Below are positions 25,845 through 36,293 of a DNA stretch of 64,000 nt, in pieces (within the stretch, counting starts at the first letter, position 1; each line of letters opens with the position of its first letter). The notes under the pieces were generated by a model that was given only the letters and a program-made list of their open reading frames with translations, had not been told where the DNA came from and made no database searches. Position numbers and translations under genes: made by a program. The stretch comes from Streptomyces polyasparticus. GTDB lineage: Bacteria; Actinomycetota; Actinomycetes; Streptomycetales; Streptomycetaceae. Location of the stretch: assembly GCF_014493765.1 (NCBI RefSeq), contig NZ_JACTVJ010000011.1, positions 1 through 64,000 of the forward strand, written 5' to 3'.

Positions 25845-27647
25845 CTAACCCCCGTACGCCCCCGAGGCCGTGAGCCGCAGCGCCGTGTCGATCAGGGGCA
25901 CATGGCTGAACGCCTGCGGGAAGTTGCCCACTTGGCGCTGCAGCCGCGGATCCCACTCCTCGGCGAGCAGCCCGAGATCGTTGCGCAGCGAGAGCAGCTT
26001 CTCGAAGAGCTCACGTGCCTCGTCCACCCGCCCGATCATCGCGAGATCGTCCGCCAGCCAGAACGAACAGGCCAGGAAGGCCCCTTCGTCGCCCTCCAGA
26101 CCGTCCACGCCCGCGTCGTCCCCGGAGGTCGGATAGCGGAGCACGAAGCCGTCCTCCGTGGACAGTTCGCGCTGGATCGCCTCGATCGTGCCGACCACGC
26201 GCTTGTCGTCCGGCGGCAGAAAGCCGACTTGGGGGATGAGCAGCAGGGACGCGTCCAGCTCCTTCGAGCCGTACGACTGCGTGAACGTGTTCCGCTCCGA
26301 GTCGTAGCCCTTCTCGCAGACATCGCGGTGGATGTCGTCGCGCAGCTCGCGCCACCGCTCCAGGGGCCCGTCCGCGTCCCCGGACTCGATGAGCTTGATG
26401 GTCCGGTCGACCGCGACCCAGGCCATCACCTTGGAGTGCACGAAGTGCCGCCGCGGGCCGCGCACTTCCCAGATGCCCTCGTCGGGCTGGTCCCAGTGGG
26501 TCTCCAGGTAGCGGATCAGCTTGAGCTGGAGCAGGGACGCGTAGTCGTTGCGGGCGAGCCCGGTCATGTGCGCGAGATGCAGCGCCTCGGTGACCTCGCC
26601 GTACACATCGAGCTGCAGCTGGTGCGCGGCCCCGTTGCCGACGCGTACCGGCTGGGAGTTCTCGTATCCGGGCAGCCAGTCCAACTCGCTCTCGCCGAGC
26701 TCCCGTTCACCGGCGATTCCGTACATGATCTGCAGGTTCTCCGGGTCGCCCGCCACCGCGCGAAGGAGCCACTCGCGCCAGGCGCGGGCCTCCTCGCGGT
26801 AGCCGGTGCGCAGGAGCGAGGAGAGCGTGATGGCCGCGTCGCGCAGCCAGGTGAAGCGGTAGTCCCAGTTGCGGCCGCCGCCGATGTCCTCGGGCAGCGA
26901 GGTGGTCGGCGCGGCCACGATCCCGCCGGTCGGCGCGTAGGTGAGCGCCTTCAGCGTGATCAGCGAACGGACCACGGCCTCGCGATAGGGCCCGTGATAC
27001 GTGCAGTGCTCGACCCACTCGCGCCAGAACTCGCTGGTCGCCTCCAAGGCCGCCTCCGGCTCGGGCAGCGGCGGCGGCTCCTTGTGCGAGGGCTCCCAGC
27101 TGATCGTGAACGCGAGCCGGTCACCGGGTCCGACGGTGAAGTCCGAGTACGTCGTCAGGTTCTTGCCGTACGTCTCCGCCGGGGTGTCCAGCCATACGGA
27201 ATCGGGCCCGGCGACCGCCACCGTGCGCCCGTCCACCTTGTGCACCCAGGGCGTGATCCGCCCGTACGAGAAGCGCATCCGCAGCGCGGAGCGCATCGGC
27301 ACCCGGCCGCTGACGCCCTCGACGATCCGGATCAGCTGCGGTGCGCCGTCGCGCGGCGGCATGAAATCGGTCACGCGGACCGTGCCGCGCGGGGTGTCCC
27401 ACTCGGACTCCAGGATCAGGGAGTCACCGCGGTAGCGACGCCGGTCGGCCGGCGGCGGTTTGTCGTCGGAGCCATGCGCGGGTCCCAGGCGCCAGAAGCC
27501 GTGGTCCTCGGTCCCGAGCAGGCCCGCGAAGACCGCGTGCGAGTCGAAACGGGGCAGACAGAGCCAGTCGAGCGAGCCGTCTCTGCAGACCAGCGCCGCT
27601 GTCTGCATGTCCCCGATCAGTGCGTAATCCTCGATGCGCCCGGCCAC
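25845..27647 (-). CDS. Glycoside hydrolase family 15 protein (trehalase/glucoamylase-like)
   Basis: 600 residues. GTG 27647 has GGAG seven bases upstream and gives 'VAGRIEDYALIGDMQTAAL', the common GH15 N-terminus; TTG 27653 is possible. The N-terminal beta-sandwich includes 'RDGSLDWLCLPRFDS'. The (alpha/alpha)6 barrel has 'NWDYRFTWLRDAAITL', 'NGAAHQLQLDVYGEV' and near the end 'LLAEEWDPRLQRQVGNFPQA', which carries the probable catalytic base Glu. Mycobacterial homologues are trehalases, others glucoamylases, and specificity cannot be read here. No signal peptide, so intracellular. Confidence 0.9.
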   Translation of the reverse strand: MAGRIEDYALIGDMQTAALVCRDGSLDWLCLPRFDSHAVFAGLLGTEDHGFWRLGPAHGSDDKPPPADRRRYRGDSLILESEWDTPRGTVRVTDFMPPRDGAPQLIRIVEGVSGRVPMRSALRMRFSYGRITPWVHKVDGRTVAVAGPDSVWLDTPAETYGKNLTTYSDFTVGPGDRLAFTISWEPSHKEPPPLPEPEAALEATSEFWREWVEHCTYHGPYREAVVRSLITLKALTYAPTGGIVAAPTTSLPEDIGGGRNWDYRFTWLRDAAITLSSLLRTGYREEARAWREWLLRAVAGDPENLQIMYGIAGERELGESELDWLPGYENSQPVRVGNGAAHQLQLDVYGEVTEALHLAHMTGLARNDYASLLQLKLIRYLETHWDQPDEGIWEVRGPRRHFVHSKVMAWVAVDRTIKLIESGDADGPLERWRELRDDIHRDVCEKGYDSERNTFTQSYGSKELDASLLLIPQVGFLPPDDKRVVGTIEAIQRELSTEDGFVLRYPTSGDDAGVDGLEGDEGAFLACSFWLADDLAMIGRVDEARELFEKLLSLRNDLGLLAEEWDPRLQRQVGNFPQAFSHVPLIDTALRLTASGAYGG

Positions 27648-28117
27648 GTGCAATCTCCAGTCGAACGGCCACTTCCGCCCCCTCGGGGCGCTTGCGTTGC
27701 AGTCAAGGGTCGTTGACGAGCTCTTGGGTCCGGAAACGGGCGGGATGGTGCCTTCGCCGGCCGGCTCGCAGCGTATTCCGAGCAGGGTACGCGCACCCTA
27801 ATGATCTGCACGGGGCCGTAGGCAAAGCGGTTCGGCCGAACGGGTGAGGGCTTGGTGATCTCCGCAATCCTGCGTACGGGGCGTCAACCCACGGCCACGG
27901 AACGTGCCGGTCCGGTGAGGTTCCGGGGTGGTCCCGGTGTGGCTTCGCGGGTGGCCGGAAGCAGGCTCCCCGTGTCGCTGATACCCTGGTAGCCCGTGGA
28001 CCGGTGGTGGAAAAACCCCCGAACCGCAGCGACGGCACCTCCCCTCCGGACCTCCGGAGAGACCTGGAGACGCCGGTACGCACGTCACTTCGCGACCACG
28101 GGAGCCCCCTCTTGGCC
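27648..28117. other. Intergenic region upstream of pyrG
   Basis: About 470 bp between the divergent GH15 and pyrG genes, with no convincing open frame and no tRNA. A candidate -10 element TACCCT at 27982-27987 (in 'gataccctgg') lies about 130 bp before pyrG, but no good -35 is seen. 'ggtggaaaaacccccg' at 28002-28018 is the only clear homopolymer. GTG 28004 opens a frame into pyrG, but its residues do not match CTP synthase, so this is leader. Confidence 0.6.
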
Positions 28118-29767
<1,650 letters not shown>

Positions 29768-29786
29768 TCTCCAGGCGATACGGTTG

Positions 29787-29825
29787 CCGGGGTACGCACC
29801 CTTCGGGGCGCGTACCCCGGTTTTC
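29787..29825 (+). terminator. pyrG terminator
   Basis: Perfect 11-bp stem CCGGGGTACGC / GCGTACCCCGG (29787-29797 with 29810-29820), then TTTTC. It lies 19 bp after the pyrG stop and before the Nudix gene ribosome-binding site. Confidence 0.92.
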
Positions 29826-29855
29826 TGTGTTCTGGCCTGCGGGAGGACGTACGAC

Positions 29856-30482
29856 ATGTCGATCAGGGACACCGCCGAGGAATGGCAGATCACGGCCACC
29901 ACGACGCCCTTCACCGGCAACAAGACCAGCGTCCGCACCGACGACGTGGTCATGCCCGACGGGACCGTCGCACGCCGTGACTACCAGGTGCACCCCGGCT
30001 CCGTGGCGGTGCTCGCGCTCGACGACCTCGGCCGCGTCCTGGTGATCCGCCAGTACCGCCACCCCGTGCGCCACAAGCTGTGGGAGATCCCGGCCGGACT
30101 GCTCGACGTCCCCGGCGAGAACCCGCTGCACGCCGCGCAGCGCGAGCTGTACGAGGAGGCGCACGTCAAGGCCGAGGACTGGCGGGTGCTCACGGACTGG
30201 TACACGTCGCCGGGCGGCAGCGACGAAGCCGTACGCGTGTTCCTCGCACGCGATCTCTCCGAGGCCGAGGGCCGGCGCTTCGCGGTGTCCGAGGAAGAGG
30301 CGGACATGGAGATCAAGCGGGTGCCCCTCGACGAGCTCGTCCGCGGTGTCCTTGCCGGTGAGCTGCACAACAGCTGCCTGGTCGTGGGCGTGCTCGCACT
30401 GGTCGCCGCACAGGCGGGCGACGGCATCGAGGCGCTGCGGCCGGCAGAGGCGCCCTGGCCGGCCCGGCCCTTCGAAGCCTGA
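29856..30482 (+). CDS. Nudix hydrolase (ADP-ribose pyrophosphatase type)
   Basis: 208 residues, ATG 29856 with GGGAGG at 29841-29846. The Nudix box starts at Gly81 and reads GLLDVPGE, then REL-Y-EE at residues 96-101, with one extra residue before the first Glu and His in place of the late Gly. That variant is common in actinobacterial ADP-ribose pyrophosphatases such as Rv1700. 'WEIPAGLL' precedes the box, a mark of ADPRase-type enzymes, which cleave ADP-ribose to AMP and ribose 5-phosphate. Conserved neighbour of pyrG. Confidence 0.9.
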   Translation: MSIRDTAEEWQITATTTPFTGNKTSVRTDDVVMPDGTVARRDYQVHPGSVAVLALDDLGRVLVIRQYRHPVRHKLWEIPAGLLDVPGENPLHAAQRELYEEAHVKAEDWRVLTDWYTSPGGSDEAVRVFLARDLSEAEGRRFAVSEEEADMEIKRVPLDELVRGVLAGELHNSCLVVGVLALVAAQAGDGIEALRPAEAPWPARPFEA

Positions 30483-30664
30483 GTCCCGGTGTGACCATCG
30501 GCTGATCCGATCGAGGGATCTGTCCGCCGCGCTCCCCGGCTTTCGTCACGATGCGTGAACTAGGCTCGCCTCGACGGAATGCGCTGGATTCGACCCCGGC
30601 GCCCGTCTCTCTTCCCCGGCCGCAGCCGCGGTCGTGGCGGCGCGGCTTGACGGGAGCATGGCCC

Positions 30665-32695
30665 GTGACGGATCAGGCGGTGGACACCCACACATCGGTG
30701 CGGGCCGAGGGTGAGCTCGAGCGAGGCCGTACCGCGTCCCCGGAGTTCGTCGGCCGGCAGCGGGAGTTGAAGGAGCTGCGCGCCGACATCGAGCGCACCG
30801 GGCTCGACACCCTCGCCGCGGGCAGGAAGCCGCCTCGCGCGCGCATCCTCCTGATCGCGGGCAGGCCCGGCTCGGGCCGCACCGCGCTCGCCGAGGAACT
30901 GGCAGGCCGGCTCGTCGGCCGCTACCCGGACGGGATCCTGCGCGCCGCGCTCGCCGAGCCCGACGGCACCCAGGTGCCCACCGAACGCACCGCGCGGGAG
31001 CTGCTCGGCGCGCTCGACTTCCCGACTCCGCCGGGCGCCGCCGAGGACGAGCTCGCCGAGTCGCTGCGCACCGCCCTTTCCGTACGCAGAGTGATCCTGA
31101 TCCTGGACGGTGCGGCGGACGCCGAGCAGGTCGAGCCGCTGCTGCCGGACTCCTCCGACTGCCTGGTCGTCGCGACCGCCGAGGGCCCGCTCACCGGCCT
31201 CGCGGACGTGCGTCCCTGCACGCTCGGCGGTCTCGACACCAAGTCCGCTCTGGAGCTTCTGAGCGGCTACACGGGATCCGTGCGCATCACCGTCGACCCG
31301 CGGGCCGCCGAATCCCTCGCCGAGCTGTGCGCCCATCAGCCCGCGGCCCTGGTGCTCGCCGGCGGCTGGCTCGCGGCCCGGCCCAAGGCCTCCGTCGCGG
31401 AGCTCTCGAAGGCGCTGCGGCACGTTCCCGAGGACGAGACCGCCGCCACGGATCCGCTCGCGCGCGTCTTCCGCTTCGTCTACGAGTCGCTGCCCGCTCC
31501 TGCCGCCCGGATACTGCGACTGCTCTCCCTCGCGCCGGCCGGGCTCGCCGACCCGCACACCGCCTCCGCGCTCGCCGGCTGCTCGGTCTCGGCCGCGCGG
31601 ACCACGCTGGAGGACTTCACCGAGCTCGGGCTGCTGCGGACCGTGGGCGGGCTGCCCGAGCAGTACGTGGTGCCGGGGTCCCTGCACCCGCTGCTCAAGG
31701 CGCTCACGGAGGCCAAGGACCGGCCCGCCGAGGTGCAGCTGGCCCGGGCCCGGATGCTGGAGCGGACCGTACGGCTGCTCCAGTCCTGCCGGGCCGTGAC
31801 CGAGCCCGACGGGTCGCCCGCCCGCAGGAAGCTCGCCGGACTGCCGCGTGCGCTGCGGTTTCCGAATCCCGAGGCGGCCGCTCAGTGGCTGCGGATCCGG
31901 CAGAGTGCGCTGCTCGCGTCGGCGCGGCTCGCGGTCGCCGACGGTGAACTCGACACGCTGGCACGGCGGTTGATGGCCGCGCTGACCCGCGCGCTCGTGG
32001 CCCACCGGGGCACCGAGGCGGCCGCTCCCGAGCTGTACGGAATCCATGGTCTGGTCCTCGACGTGGCCACGCGGCGCGAGCTGCCGCGCGAGAAGGCGGC
32101 CGCGCTCCTGAACCTCGCGGACCTGGACGCGCAGACCGGCCGCACCCAGGAGGCGCTCACCCGCTATCGCGCCGCTCTCGACACCGCGCGTGCGGCCGCC
32201 GACCCGTATGCCACCGGGCGCGCCATGGAATCCATCGGCGGCGCCTATCAGGAGCTGGGGGACTGGTACCGGGCGGCCGACTGGTTCGGGCGTGCGCTGG
32301 CCCAGCGGCTCGCGCGCGACGAGCGGGCCGAGGCGGCGCGTCTGTACGGGCGGCTCGGGACCGTGCACACGTATGCGGGCCAGTACGGCGAGGCGCTGCG
32401 CAACTGGCGCTCGGCCGCGGCCGGCTACCGCAAGGAGGCCGATGTGCCTTCGTATGCAAGGGCGTTGAGCGAGATGGCCCGGGTGCAGGAGTACGCGGGA
32501 CGGCCCGAGGAGTCCCTCGAGACCTGCCGGCTCGCGGTGGAGTGGGCGCGCAAGGCCGAGGACGTACGGCTGCAGGCCGCGCTCCAGGTGCGGCTCGCGG
32601 ACACCCTGGACCGGCTCGGGGACAGCGCCGCGGCCGGTCTGCACCGGGCCGCCGCCGAGCGCATGCTGGGAGAAGAACTGCACGGAGCGCAGTAG
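30665..32695 (+). CDS. STAND-like ATPase with TPR repeats
   Basis: 676 residues from GTG 30665 (GGGAG at 30652-30656); a longer frame begins at 30551 without a ribosome-binding site. An N-terminal 'EFVGRQRELKELRADI' leads into an NB-ARC-like nucleotide fold whose P-loop is GRPGSGRT (residues 66-73), with Arg in place of the usual Lys. A Walker-B-like 'VILILDGAADAEQVEPLLP' follows, then a winged-helix region and at least four C-terminal TPR units (ESIGGAYQELGDWYRAADWF; GRLGTVHTYAGQYGEALRNW). It lacks the AfsR/SARP DNA-binding head. Such proteins act as signal-gated scaffolds; the ligand is unknown. ATP hydrolysis may be impaired. Confidence 0.82.
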   Translation: MTDQAVDTHTSVRAEGELERGRTASPEFVGRQRELKELRADIERTGLDTLAAGRKPPRARILLIAGRPGSGRTALAEELAGRLVGRYPDGILRAALAEPDGTQVPTERTARELLGALDFPTPPGAAEDELAESLRTALSVRRVILILDGAADAEQVEPLLPDSSDCLVVATAEGPLTGLADVRPCTLGGLDTKSALELLSGYTGSVRITVDPRAAESLAELCAHQPAALVLAGGWLAARPKASVAELSKALRHVPEDETAATDPLARVFRFVYESLPAPAARILRLLSLAPAGLADPHTASALAGCSVSAARTTLEDFTELGLLRTVGGLPEQYVVPGSLHPLLKALTEAKDRPAEVQLARARMLERTVRLLQSCRAVTEPDGSPARRKLAGLPRALRFPNPEAAAQWLRIRQSALLASARLAVADGELDTLARRLMAALTRALVAHRGTEAAAPELYGIHGLVLDVATRRELPREKAAALLNLADLDAQTGRTQEALTRYRAALDTARAAADPYATGRAMESIGGAYQELGDWYRAADWFGRALAQRLARDERAEAARLYGRLGTVHTYAGQYGEALRNWRSAAAGYRKEADVPSYARALSEMARVQEYAGRPEESLETCRLAVEWARKAEDVRLQAALQVRLADTLDRLGDSAAAGLHRAAAERMLGEELHGAQ

Positions 32696-32700
32696 GACGG

Positions 32701-32714
32701 GCCCCGTACGGGGC
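32701..32714 (+). terminator. Weak hairpin after TPR ATPase gene
   Basis: GCCCCGTACGGGGC palindrome (5-bp stem, 4-nt loop) six bases beyond the stop. There is no T-run, so termination here is uncertain. Confidence 0.4.
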
Positions 32715-32931
32715 GGCAGAGGTGGTGTTGTGGGTGGCTGGAGCCGATGGCCTACGAAATCCGTAGTGCATTCAGATCAGATTGAAGCTTTCAAAGGCTA
32801 GACAGCGCGACATCCTTCATTAGACTGGCTCCGCCGCCTACTTCTGCGGCCTCTGCCCGGTGCGCTCTCTGCGTTCGGGTTTGCGTACCTATGCCCGTGA
32901 TTTTCCCTGAGCCCAAGGACCGTGATCGACG

Positions 32932-34047
32932 ATGAAGGTCGGCATCCCCCGCGAGGTCAAGAACAACGAGTTCCGGGTGGCGATCACCCCCGCCGGCGTG
33001 CACGAGCTCGTGCGCCACGGCCACCAGGTCTTCATCGAGCACGACGCCGGTGTCGGCTCCTCGATCACGAACGAGGAGTTCACCGCCGCGGGCGCGACGA
33101 TCCTGCCGACCGCCGACGAGGTCTGGGCCACCGCCGACCTGCTGCTCAAGGTCAAGGAGCCGATCGCGGAGGAGTACCACCGCCTCCGCAAGGACCAGAC
33201 GCTCTTCACGTACCTGCACCTGGCCGCCTCCAAGGAGTGCACCGACGCGCTCCTGGAGTCGGGCACCACGGCCATCGCGTACGAGACCGTCGAGACCGCG
33301 AACCGCGCGCTGCCGCTGCTCGCCCCGATGTCCGAGGTCGCGGGCCGTCTCGCCCCGCAGGTCGGCGCCTACCACCTGATGGCCTCGGCCGGCGGCCGCG
33401 GCGTGCTGCCGGGCGGCGTGCCGGGCACCCACCCGGGCAAGGCCGTCGTCATCGGCGGCGGTGTCTCCGGCTGGAACGCCACGCAGATCGCCGTCGGGCT
33501 CGGCTTCCACGTCACCCTGCTCGACCGTGACGTCAACAAGCTGCGCGAGGCCGACAAGATCTTCGGCACCAAGGTGCGCGCGATCATGTCCAACGCCTTC
33601 GAGCTCGAGAAGGCCGTCCTCGACGCCGACCTCGTGATCGGTGCGGTGCTCATCCCCGGCGCCAAGGCCCCGAAGCTGGTCACCAACGAGCTCGTCTCGC
33701 GGATGAAGCCCGGAAGTGTTCTTGTCGACATTGCGATCGACCAGGGCGGCTGCTTCGAGGACTCGCACCCGACCACGCACGCCGAGCCGACCTTCAAGGT
33801 CCACAACTCGGTCTTCTACTGCGTGGCCAACATGCCGGGCGCCGTCCCGAACACCTCGACGTACGCGCTGACCAACGCGACGCTGCCGTACATCATCGAA
33901 CTCGCCAACCACGGCTGGGTGGAGGCGCTGCGCCGCGACCCCGCGCTCGCGCTGGGCCTCAACACCCATGAGGGACAGGTCGTTTACGGTCCCGTTGCCG
34001 AGGCGCACGGCATGGAGCACGTCGAGCTGAGCACGCTTCTCGGCTGA
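32932..34047 (+). CDS. ald: Alanine dehydrogenase
   Basis: 371 residues, ATG 32932. The N-terminus 'KVGIPREVKNNEFRVAITPAG' and 'HLAASKECTDAL' are the alanine dehydrogenase/PNT substrate region, and 'VVIGGGVSGWNATQIAVGLG' is the NAD(H) fold. The enzyme interconverts L-alanine and pyruvate plus ammonia. It lies between the TPR ATPase and parA, the order I recall for Streptomyces. The 236-bp leader is relatively AT-rich but I found no convincing promoter pair. Confidence 0.96.
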   Translation: MKVGIPREVKNNEFRVAITPAGVHELVRHGHQVFIEHDAGVGSSITNEEFTAAGATILPTADEVWATADLLLKVKEPIAEEYHRLRKDQTLFTYLHLAASKECTDALLESGTTAIAYETVETANRALPLLAPMSEVAGRLAPQVGAYHLMASAGGRGVLPGGVPGTHPGKAVVIGGGVSGWNATQIAVGLGFHVTLLDRDVNKLREADKIFGTKVRAIMSNAFELEKAVLDADLVIGAVLIPGAKAPKLVTNELVSRMKPGSVLVDIAIDQGGCFEDSHPTTHAEPTFKVHNSVFYCVANMPGAVPNTSTYALTNATLPYIIELANHGWVEALRRDPALALGLNTHEGQVVYGPVAEAHGMEHVELSTLLG

Positions 34048-34406
34048 ACCGAGCACGTTTCACGGTTGATCGGTCAACGCCCCGCGTCAACCCGACGCAA
34101 GCGGCCGGACCTTGTTCGCAAGGTCCGGCCGTCTGTGTATCCGGTCACGTTTGTGAGGGGCGATCAACTCGCCTCGAACGTAACTGTTTAACCGTTTCGC
34201 ACACCCGTGAAACCAGTCGACAGGTCGCTGTGCGCCCTCCGTCCACCCTTGACAGGCGGCTGTTCCTTTGCCGACACATCGGGCCGGGTCCGGCGGATTG
34301 TGTTGCTGCGGACCGGTGACACGCCATAGAGTCGCCAACCGTCGGCATGGTGTCACGCTGACCTATCGATAAATGTTCCTGGTCACCCAAGGAGGTAAGA
34401 CGACTT
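34048..34406. other. Intergenic region between ald and parA
   Basis: 359 bp. It holds the ald terminator hairpin, then a relatively AT-rich stretch. TTGACA at 34249-34254 is a plausible -35 box but no good -10 lies 16-18 bp after it. 'atcgataaatg' near 34365 is another AT-rich candidate. I looked for parS (GTTTCACGTGAAAC) and found only a partial 'cgtttcac' near 34056. No gene. Confidence 0.55.
34103..34130 (+). terminator. ald terminator
   Basis: Twelve-bp stem GGCCGGACCTTG / CAAGGTCCGGCC with a TTCG tetraloop, about 55 bp after the ald stop, followed by 'gtctgtgt'. Strong intrinsic terminator by shape. Confidence 0.88.
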
Positions 34407-35594
34407 GTGAATGAGTCGACATTTACTCCCGGGGGTGGCCAACCAGGAATGCCTGCGCAGGAGTCGGGCCCCTCAGGGTTCGAAACTGTCGGCGCTGTCG
34501 GCTCAGTCGCCGTACGTACCTTCGCCGAGCGACAGAACACGCAGCGCCCCACGCAGACGCTGAACGCCCACCAGAGCATGGATGGCCATCAAGTGAACGC
34601 CATGGCCGGCGACCGGAGTGGTGAGACCCCGACGCACTTCGCCGACTACGACGAACTGCCCGAGGGGCACTTCTACGACCCCGACGCCGAGTACGAGCCC
34701 GACCCCGAATACGCGGCCACGCTGGCCCCGGACGCTGCCCGTCAGCGCCGGGAGCGTATCGGTCCGACGGGACGGCCGCTGCCGTACTTCCCGATCCCGG
34801 GTCCGCTGACGGACCACGGGCCCGCGAAGATCATCGCGATGTGCAACCAGAAGGGCGGCGTCGGCAAGACCACGTCGACCATCAACCTGGGTGCGGCGCT
34901 CGCGGAGTACGGACGTCGCGTGCTGCTCGTCGACTTCGACCCGCAAGGTGCGCTCTCGGTCGGTCTGGGCGTCAACCCGATGGAGCTCGACCTCACCGTC
35001 TACAACCTGCTCATGGAGCGGGGCATGGCGGCCGACGAGGTGCTCCTGAAGACCGCGGTGCCCAACATGGACCTGCTGCCGAGCAATATCGACTTGTCGG
35101 CGGCGGAGGTCCAGCTGGTCTCCGAGGTCGCCCGCGAGTCCACGCTGCAGCGCGCGCTCAAGCCGCTGATGCAGGACTACGACTACATCGTGATCGACTG
35201 TCAGCCGTCCCTCGGTCTGCTGACCGTGAACGCGCTTACTGCCGCGCACAAGGTGATCGTGCCGCTCGAGTGCGAGTTCTTCGCGCTTCGCGGTGTCGCG
35301 CTGCTCACCGAGACGATCGAGAAGGTGCAGGAACGTCTCAACCCCGACCTGGAGTTGGACGGCATCCTCGCGACGATGTACGACTCGCGCACGGTGCACA
35401 GCCGTGAGGTGCTCGCGCGCGTCGTCGAGGCCTTCGACGATCACGTCTACCACACGGTGATCGGGCGGACGGTCCGCTTCCCGGAGACCACGGTCGCCGG
35501 TGAGCCGATCACCACGTACGCCTCCAACTCCGTTGGTGCGGCCGCCTACCGTCAGCTCGCCAGGGAGGTGCTCGCCCGGTGTCACGCCGAGTGA
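34407..35594 (+). CDS. ParA-family ATPase (segregation type) with long N-terminal extension
   Basis: 395 residues, GTG 34407 with AGGAGG at 34390-34395. The first ~140 residues are a low-complexity acidic/Pro-rich extension (including 'FADYDELPEGHFYDPDAEYE'). Then comes the deviant Walker A KGGVGKTTSTINLG near residues 149-162, 'LVDFDPQGALSVGLG' and 'YIVIDCQPSLGLLTVNAL', as in ParA/Soj/MinD-like ATPases. It is not the oriC ParA: no parB or parS is nearby. It is coupled to a small basic gene and to scpAB, suggesting a chromosome-organisation role. Confidence 0.92.
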   Translation: MNESTFTPGGGQPGMPAQESGPSGFETVGAVGSVAVRTFAERQNTQRPTQTLNAHQSMDGHQVNAMAGDRSGETPTHFADYDELPEGHFYDPDAEYEPDPEYAATLAPDAARQRRERIGPTGRPLPYFPIPGPLTDHGPAKIIAMCNQKGGVGKTTSTINLGAALAEYGRRVLLVDFDPQGALSVGLGVNPMELDLTVYNLLMERGMAADEVLLKTAVPNMDLLPSNIDLSAAEVQLVSEVARESTLQRALKPLMQDYDYIVIDCQPSLGLLTVNALTAAHKVIVPLECEFFALRGVALLTETIEKVQERLNPDLELDGILATMYDSRTVHSREVLARVVEAFDDHVYHTVIGRTVRFPETTVAGEPITTYASNSVGAAAYRQLAREVLARCHAE

Positions 35595-36118
35595 GTCTGC
35601 CGGGGGCCGACGAACTGTTCCGTACGACCGGGGGGATGGCGCTTCAGTCGTCGACTCCGCGCAAGACGACGAACAACGGCGAGGCGCGGGTGCCCGCGCC
35701 GGCCGGTGAGAGCGACGCGGCGGCCGCGGCCTCCGGCGCCGCCCCCGACGAGGCCGAACACGCGCCTGCCGACGCGGAGTCGGGTGCGGCCTCCCGCACG
35801 CGGTCCGCGGAGGAGCCGTCCGCCGAGGACGGTCCGCGGGCCAAGGGTGCGGCCAAGTCGGACTCCTCCGCCGCGCGCAAGCGTGCGCGGGCCGCGCGGC
35901 GGCCCAGCGGACGCGAGCGGCACGACGAGAAGATCACCGTGTATGTCTCCGCCGAAGAGCTGATGGACCTCGAGCACGCGCGGCTCGTGCTGCGCGGTGA
36001 GCACGGGCTCGCGGTGGACCGCGGGCGGATCGTGCGCGAGGCCGTCGCGGTCGTGCTCGCGGACCTCGAGTCCCGGGGCGACGCGAGCATTCTGGTACGG
36101 CGGCTGCGCGGGCGGTGA
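35591..36118 (+). CDS. Small partner of ParA with ribbon-helix-helix-like C-terminus
   Basis: 175 residues from GTG 35591, which overlaps the parA stop (GTGA); the frame can also start at GTG 35579. The first ~105 residues are Ala/Ser/Glu-rich and disordered, ending in a basic stretch (ARKRARAARRPSGRERH). The last ~65, 'KITVYVSAEELMDLEHARLVL' and then 'VDRGRIVREAVAVVLADLE', have the beta-alpha-alpha pattern of ribbon-helix-helix DNA-binding proteins. ParA ATPases often work with such small DNA-binding partners. I infer, but cannot show, that role. Confidence 0.78.
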   Translation: MSLPGADELFRTTGGMALQSSTPRKTTNNGEARVPAPAGESDAAAAASGAAPDEAEHAPADAESGAASRTRSAEEPSAEDGPRAKGAAKSDSSAARKRARAARRPSGRERHDEKITVYVSAEELMDLEHARLVLRGEHGLAVDRGRIVREAVAVVLADLESRGDASILVRRLRGR

Positions 36119-36293
36119 GCCTCGGGGTGGGCCCCGGCCCGTGGTTGCCGCCCTCGTGGACGGCGCTCACGTCTCGCGGTTCGCGCACGCTGCGGGGTTC
36201 CGGTACGGCATCCGTGAGCGCTGGTCACCGGGGCGGTAGCCTGCGGGGTGCCCTCGCGGGCCGCCCCTGCTTCCGGCTGCACCTTGGAATCCG

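Noticed and set aside
34050-34406. parS site near the ParA gene
   Set aside because: Only a partial 'cgtttcac' occurs; the full GTTTCACGTGAAAC palindrome is absent and there is no parB nearby.
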